The notes under the pieces were generated by a model. That model searched no databases. It had not been told where the DNA came from and was given only the letters and a program-made list of their open reading frames with translations. Below, one piece after another: positions 4,984 to 7,994 of a stretch of 7,994 nucleotides of DNA; position 1 is the stretch's first letter, and each line of letters opens with the position of its first letter. Made by a program: the position numbers and the translations under genes. The DNA is from Hyphomicrobiales bacterium (GTDB lineage: Bacteria; Pseudomonadota; Alphaproteobacteria; Rhizobiales; Xanthobacteraceae), in contig PKXB01000219.1 of NCBI GenBank assembly GCA_003133345.1, positions 4,484 through 12,477 on the forward strand, written 5' to 3'.

Positions 4984-6197
4984 CATCAACCAAGAGCAAG
5001 CGTTTCAACCCGTTCTCGCTCGACGCCATCAATTTCCTGCTCGCCGACGTACGCGGCGCGGTCGGGCCTTATCTCAATGTCTTTCTGGTTACCCAGCAGC
5101 ATTGGAGCCAGACCGATGTCGGATTGGTAACTACGATCGGCGGCCTGCTCGGGCTCGCCGTCCAGACGCCGATCGGCGCCGCCATCGACGAGACCCGCGC
5201 CAAGCGGGGAATTATCGTCGTGGCGCTCGCCGTGTTGGCGATCACGGCCGTAATCATCTTCGCCATGCCGAGCTTCTGGCCGGTGGCGATCGCCAACAGC
5301 CTGATGGCCGTTGCTGGCGATGTCTTTGGTCCTGCGGTCGCGGCCCTGACCTTGGGCCTATTCGCGCGGAAACAACTGGCGCGGCGGATGGGACGGAATT
5401 CGGCCTTCGACCACGCGGGAAATGTCGGCGTCGCCTTGGTCGCGGGCGCCGTGGGCTATGAATTCTCGCAGCGTGCCGTTTTCCTGCTGGTGCCGGTCTT
5501 CGCCATGCTGACAGTGATCGCGGTGCTGTCCATTCCCGCCAAGGCCATCGATCACAACCGAGCGAGAGACCTGGAGCCCGAGCCCGGCGCGGCGGCGAGC
5601 CCCACCGGGGTCGCCGGCTACGGCATCCTGTTCAAGTCCCGCCCGCTGGTCATCTTCGAGCTGTGCGCCATGCTGTTCCATTTTGCCAACGCACCGCTGT
5701 TGCCGCTGGTGGGGCAGAAGCTCGCCGCCGCATATCCAGAAGAGGCGACGGCCATGATGTCGACCTGCATCGTCGCCGCACAGCTGGTGATGTTGCCGTT
5801 CGCCCTGCTGGTTGGACGCACCGCCGACAGCTGGGGAAGGAAACCTTTGTTCTTGGTCGGGTTTGCCATCCTGCCCATTCGCGCGGTGCTCTACACTTTC
5901 TCCGACAATAGCTTCTGGCTGATCGGCGTCCAGCTGCTCGATGGTGTAGGAGCGGGGATTTTCGGCGCCCTCACGCCGCTGGTAATTGCCGATATCATGC
6001 GAGGCACCGGGCGCTACAACTTGGCCCAAGGCGCCATCGCAACGATGGTGGGGATCGGTGCGTCGCTGAGCGGGCTGGCTGCCGGTGTGCTCGTCGATCA
6101 CTTCGGGTACAGCGCGACATTTCTCACCCTGGGCGCTGCTGCACTCGTCGCCGTGATCGTCTTCGCTCTTTGGATGCCCGAAACCGCCGAACCGTAG
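4974..6197 (+). CDS. Major facilitator superfamily transporter
   Basis: Inner-membrane secondary transporter of 407 residues with about 12 predicted membrane segments in two halves joined by a hydrophilic loop around 190-215 (DHNRARDLEPEPG). The loop 2-3 motif A of the MFS is present in degenerate form as GAAIDETRAKRG (68-79), and its counterpart in the second half is nearly canonical: GRTADSWGRKP (281-291). Length and layout fit drug-efflux-like or metabolite MFS proteins; the substrate is unknown. The gene overlaps the permease by 10 bp. The ATG at 4974 follows GGGACG at a reasonable distance; a GTG at 4980 (GTGA overlap with the permease stop) is a possible alternative. The reading frame stays open about 205 codons further upstream, inside the permease gene, but that part is Arg-rich and without membrane segments, hence not translated in my view. 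No clear terminator follows. Confidence 0.9.
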   Translation: MAVTSTKSKRFNPFSLDAINFLLADVRGAVGPYLNVFLVTQQHWSQTDVGLVTTIGGLLGLAVQTPIGAAIDETRAKRGIIVVALAVLAITAVIIFAMPSFWPVAIANSLMAVAGDVFGPAVAALTLGLFARKQLARRMGRNSAFDHAGNVGVALVAGAVGYEFSQRAVFLLVPVFAMLTVIAVLSIPAKAIDHNRARDLEPEPGAAASPTGVAGYGILFKSRPLVIFELCAMLFHFANAPLLPLVGQKLAAAYPEEATAMMSTCIVAAQLVMLPFALLVGRTADSWGRKPLFLVGFAILPIRAVLYTFSDNSFWLIGVQLLDGVGAGIFGALTPLVIADIMRGTGRYNLAQGAIATMVGIGASLSGLAAGVLVDHFGYSATFLTLGAAALVAVIVFALWMPETAEP

Positions 6198-6292
6198 ACG
6201 GCATCGCTGCAGTTTTGAGTCACTTATTGACCCGGATATCCTGACGACGATCGATGGGTGCGGTAACGAACCCCAACGACTTCAATGGTCCA

Positions 6293-6340
6293 CCAGACTA
6301 CGACTGGGGGTCAGGAGTTCGAATCTCTACGGGCGCACCA
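6293..6340 (+). pseudogene. 3' fragment of a tRNA-Arg(ACG)-like gene, possible att site
   Basis: The 48 bases have the order of a tRNA 3' half: CAGACTACGA with anticodon-loop-like CTACGA, then GGGTCAGGAG, the T-loop TTCGAAT, CTCTA, and the acceptor strand CGGGCGC followed by A and CCA. This strongly resembles rhizobial tRNA-Arg(ACG), in which I recall CTACGAATCTG; here about two bases of the anticodon stem are missing and the T-stem has an A-A mismatch. No D-arm or matching 5' acceptor strand (GCGCCCG) precedes it, so it is not a working tRNA. Such 3' pieces are typical of attachment-site duplications made when an integrative element inserts into a tRNA gene. No integrase lies in the window. 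Confidence 0.7.
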
Positions 6341-6393
6341 TTTCCTCCTGAAAATTCAACAACTGAGCGTACGCACACTGAGCTCGCTCCCAT

Positions 6394-6475
6394 AGCGTTC
6401 CCATAAGGTCGTTTCCGTTCGGACCCCGAGCGTGATGCCCGGCGGAATCACGCATGCCTACATTTGAATGGGCAC
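6394..6475 (+). repeat. Diverged intergenic repeat, copy B
   Basis: Same-orientation partner of 445-526, about 79 percent identical over 82 ungapped positions by hand count. The central inverted repeat of copy A is retained here with one mismatch and one wobble (CGAGCGT / ATGCCCG around 6427-6441), which suggests that the hairpin rather than a coding frame is what is kept. It begins 53 bases after the tRNA-like CCA end. Confidence 0.65.
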
Positions 6476-6508
6476 AAAGCGTCAATTCGGACCCGAGCCT
6501 TGAATGAT

Positions 6509-6590
6509 CGCTATCGGAGGCATAGCGGACATTGTTCGGGACGGGCGCTGAATGGATCGGTAGCGAATGACCCGAAGCGACCATTCGATC
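6509..6590. repeat. Hairpin-rich intergenic element
   Basis: Two inverted repeats stand close together. CGCTAT (6509-6514) pairs with ATAGCG (6522-6527) over a 7-base loop. CGAATG (6564-6569) pairs with CATTCG (6582-6587) over 12 bases, with a competing GATCG (6555-6559)/CGATC (6586-6590) pairing. The layout fits a degenerate dispersed palindromic element following copy B of the diverged repeat, perhaps part of the same unit. No coding function is visible. Confidence 0.35.
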
Positions 6591-6717
6591 TGAATCATAG
6601 GCGGCCCAGATTCGAGGGAATCGCCGTCGAATCGCAAGGAAGCTGAGCTCCCCAAAGCCAGCAAATCCGATTACTTCATTCCTTAAAATCATTTATGTCG
6701 CTCAATCGCTTGGAGGT

Positions 6718-7994
6718 TCAGTTTTTACCCGAAAGATTATTCGTGCCGGTTTGCGGAGCGCGCGCCCTGCCGGTTGGTTCGAAGCGCAAGACAACGACAT
6801 GCTGGCCGAATCTGGTCTTAGAAGCGGGCGCTCCAAGGGCAAACCATTTTTGCAGGTAGGTTTCCTCTGTATCGATGATTCCTTGACCAGTGCGCCCGTA
6901 AACGACCCAGACGCATTCTTCCTGCGCATATTGAGTCACAGCATCTGACGTATTAGAGACGGTATTCAGAATCTTTCGATCAAGATGATACCGGTCACCA
7001 TACGCGCCAAGAACGTACTGTGTCATATGGTCATTGGTGACGACGGATTCACCGGGCTGCACATTTGCAGCGAGATAGGCGGCTGCCAAGTCCCAGCGCG
7101 GCTTGGTTTCGTATCGATAATACGGCGCAAGATTCACCATCCCACCAATCGCAAGGGCCGTTGCAGCGAGCGGAAAGAGTCGGCGCGGCAGAGCGGCCGC
7201 CCCTATTCCCGCCAGCACGAAGAACGGACCCGTGCTCCAAATCAAGTATCGGGGAACCAAGATCGCGTAGAATGTCGATACGACCAGAATCGTTATCGGC
7301 ATTGCGATCACAGCGAAACCGATGACGCTCAGCAACGTCGGATTGGCTTTGAGACGCCATGCACCCAACACCGCCAATGCGACAACCGCCGCACCGAATC
7401 CCGGAACAAATGTTGGCAGGAGTTCGAACGTGATGATGTCCGATGCCCGAAACAGGTAGACGGCCGAGATAACCGACCACACGTGCTCAAATGTGATCGG
7501 TGGTAACCAGCGGAAACTTCGCAAGGGATCTTCGTGAGCCGCCAGATAGATCGCGACCAATCCAGGAAGCCATGTGAGTAGAATGATGGCCTGCGTCAGT
7601 GTCCAGTTTCGAATTAATTCCGTCCGTTTTGGCCCCGAGCGCCGGACGATGGCAGCCATAGCGAGATTCGATGCAACCAGCCAAGGCGCTGAAACAAGCA
7701 GGACGTTGAGAGCGCCGATCGTTCCAATCGTATACGCAGCCCAGGAGCCGAGCTGGCCTTTCGGAGGGCTCGAAGGAGAAACACTGATCGACAGCTGTTT
7801 GGCGATACGCACCAATCCCCAAAGCGCGAGCAAAACGAAACACGACACGAGCGCGTAGGAGCGCGCCTCTTGGCCGAATTGGACCTCTAAGGGTGACAGC
7901 GCCATCAAAATGCCAGCCACCAGGCCCGCCCGTCGCGATCGAACCTCGGTTGCGATAAGAGCAACTAGTAGAACGGAGATCGCCCCCAAGATCG
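6718..7994 (-). CDS. GT39/ArnT-like membrane glycosyltransferase, 5' end outside window
   Basis: C-terminal 424 residues of a polytopic inner-membrane glycosyltransferase of the GT-C fold. The frame stays open to the right edge, so the start and the N-terminal part carrying the catalytic acidic motif lie outside; the TTG at 7989 is an internal Leu codon, not a start. The visible part begins with a membrane segment and then RRAGLVAGILMALSPLEVQFGQEARSYAL, the characteristic block of the PMT_2/ArnT-like family (compare the QEAR-YAL motif). About eight more hydrophobic segments follow. The C-terminal soluble domain begins around YYRYETKPRWDLAAAYL and is followed by VQPGESVVTNDHMTQYVLG, as in related proteins with an extracytoplasmic tail. 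The family moves sugars from polyprenyl-phosphate carriers to lipid or protein acceptors outside the membrane; the acceptor here is unknown. Base composition appears AT-richer than that of the transporter genes. It is convergent with the MFS gene. Confidence 0.85.
   Translation of the reverse strand, partial: ILGAISVLLVALIATEVRSRRAGLVAGILMALSPLEVQFGQEARSYALVSCFVLLALWGLVRIAKQLSISVSPSSPPKGQLGSWAAYTIGTIGALNVLLVSAPWLVASNLAMAAIVRRSGPKRTELIRNWTLTQAIILLTWLPGLVAIYLAAHEDPLRSFRWLPPITFEHVWSVISAVYLFRASDIITFELLPTFVPGFGAAVVALAVLGAWRLKANPTLLSVIGFAVIAMPITILVVSTFYAILVPRYLIWSTGPFFVLAGIGAAALPRRLFPLAATALAIGGMVNLAPYYRYETKPRWDLAAAYLAANVQPGESVVTNDHMTQYVLGAYGDRYHLDRKILNTVSNTSDAVTQYAQEECVWVVYGRTGQGIIDTEETYLQKWFALGAPASKTRFGQHVVVLRFEPTGRARAPQTGTNNLSGKN

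Larger units (their letters stand above)
6198..6717. other. Gene-free region with tRNA fragment and repeats
   Basis: Between the MFS gene and the convergent glycosyltransferase gene there is no believable coding sequence. The open minus-strand frame 6327-6692 crosses the tRNA-like end and the repeat and has no domain-like pattern. The stretch holds a decayed tRNA 3' part (6293-6340), the second copy of the diverged repeat (6394-6475) and hairpin-rich DNA (6509-6590). From memory, phrases such as AGCGGACATT and GAATGACCCGAAGCG resemble dispersed intergenic repeats of Bradyrhizobium relatives; I could not check this. Confidence 0.6.

Noticed and set aside
5358..6101. 247-codon minus-strand ORF opposite the MFS gene
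   Set aside because: Gln/Gly/Arg/His-rich antisense shadow without any recognisable fold; the opposite strand encodes a well-formed MFS protein.
6327..6692. 121-codon minus-strand ORF
   Set aside because: It runs through the tRNA-like 3' end and the repeat, lacks a good ribosome site and shows no domain. It matches the style of spurious ORFs called in dispersed intergenic repeats.
1..7994. CRISPR array, intact rRNA or tRNA, transposase or integrase gene
   Set aside because: No regularly spaced repeats, rRNA sequence, complete cloverleaf or recombinase motifs were seen on either strand; only the tRNA 3' fragment at 6293-6340 was found.

Overview
The window is most likely chromosomal DNA of an alphaproteobacterium, with Bradyrhizobium/Rhodopseudomonas relatives (Nitrobacteraceae) the best guess. 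This rests on the high GC of the coding regions, the protein style, and intergenic sequence that resembles dispersed repeats I remember from that group. No database search was possible, so the assignment is an inference.

Layout, left to right. (i) 1-653 holds no convincing gene. It carries a palindromic element (44-105), a weak promoter-like sequence with foldable DNA behind it (267-347), and one copy (445-526) of a diverged repeat. A good Shine-Dalgarno sequence on the minus strand at the left edge suggests a leftward gene just outside the window. (ii) 654-2680, minus strand, is a two-component operon. The OmpR/PhoP-type response regulator comes first and the PhoQ-like sensor kinase follows, joined by an ATGA overlap. 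(iii) 2681-2811 is a divergent promoter region. Its centre is a perfect 20-bp palindrome from which two PhoP-box-like direct repeats (11-bp period) point outward, each followed after 10-11 bp by a TAGG-type -10 candidate. (iv) 2812-3375, plus strand, encodes a small membrane-anchored OB-fold protein with a His cluster and a Gly/Pro/Asp/Arg tail. (v) 3376-3630 is a non-coding stretch opening with a 15-bp hairpin. (vi) 3631-4983 and 4974-6197 are two overlapping transporter genes: an ArsB/NhaD/SLC13-type permease and an MFS transporter. (vii) 6198-6717 is non-coding. It contains the 3' part of a tRNA-Arg-like sequence ending in CCA, the second copy of the diverged repeat, and more hairpin-forming repeat-like DNA. 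(viii) 6718-7994, minus strand, is the C-terminal part of a GT39/ArnT-like membrane glycosyltransferase that runs off the right edge.

Reading of the whole: the regulator, kinase and OB-fold protein look like one PhoPQ-type envelope or cation-stress module, with the regulator probably acting on its own promoter and on that of the OB-fold gene at the shared operator. The two transporters may belong to the same response, but a strong hairpin and a 255-bp gap separate them from the OB-fold gene. The block is bracketed by two copies of a diverged repeat and, on the right, by a tRNA fragment of the kind left at island attachment sites. I did not find a clearly new defence, mobile or catalytic system. 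The most promising observations are the mirror-symmetric operator with its OB-fold target, the tRNA remnant, and the structured leader before the permease.
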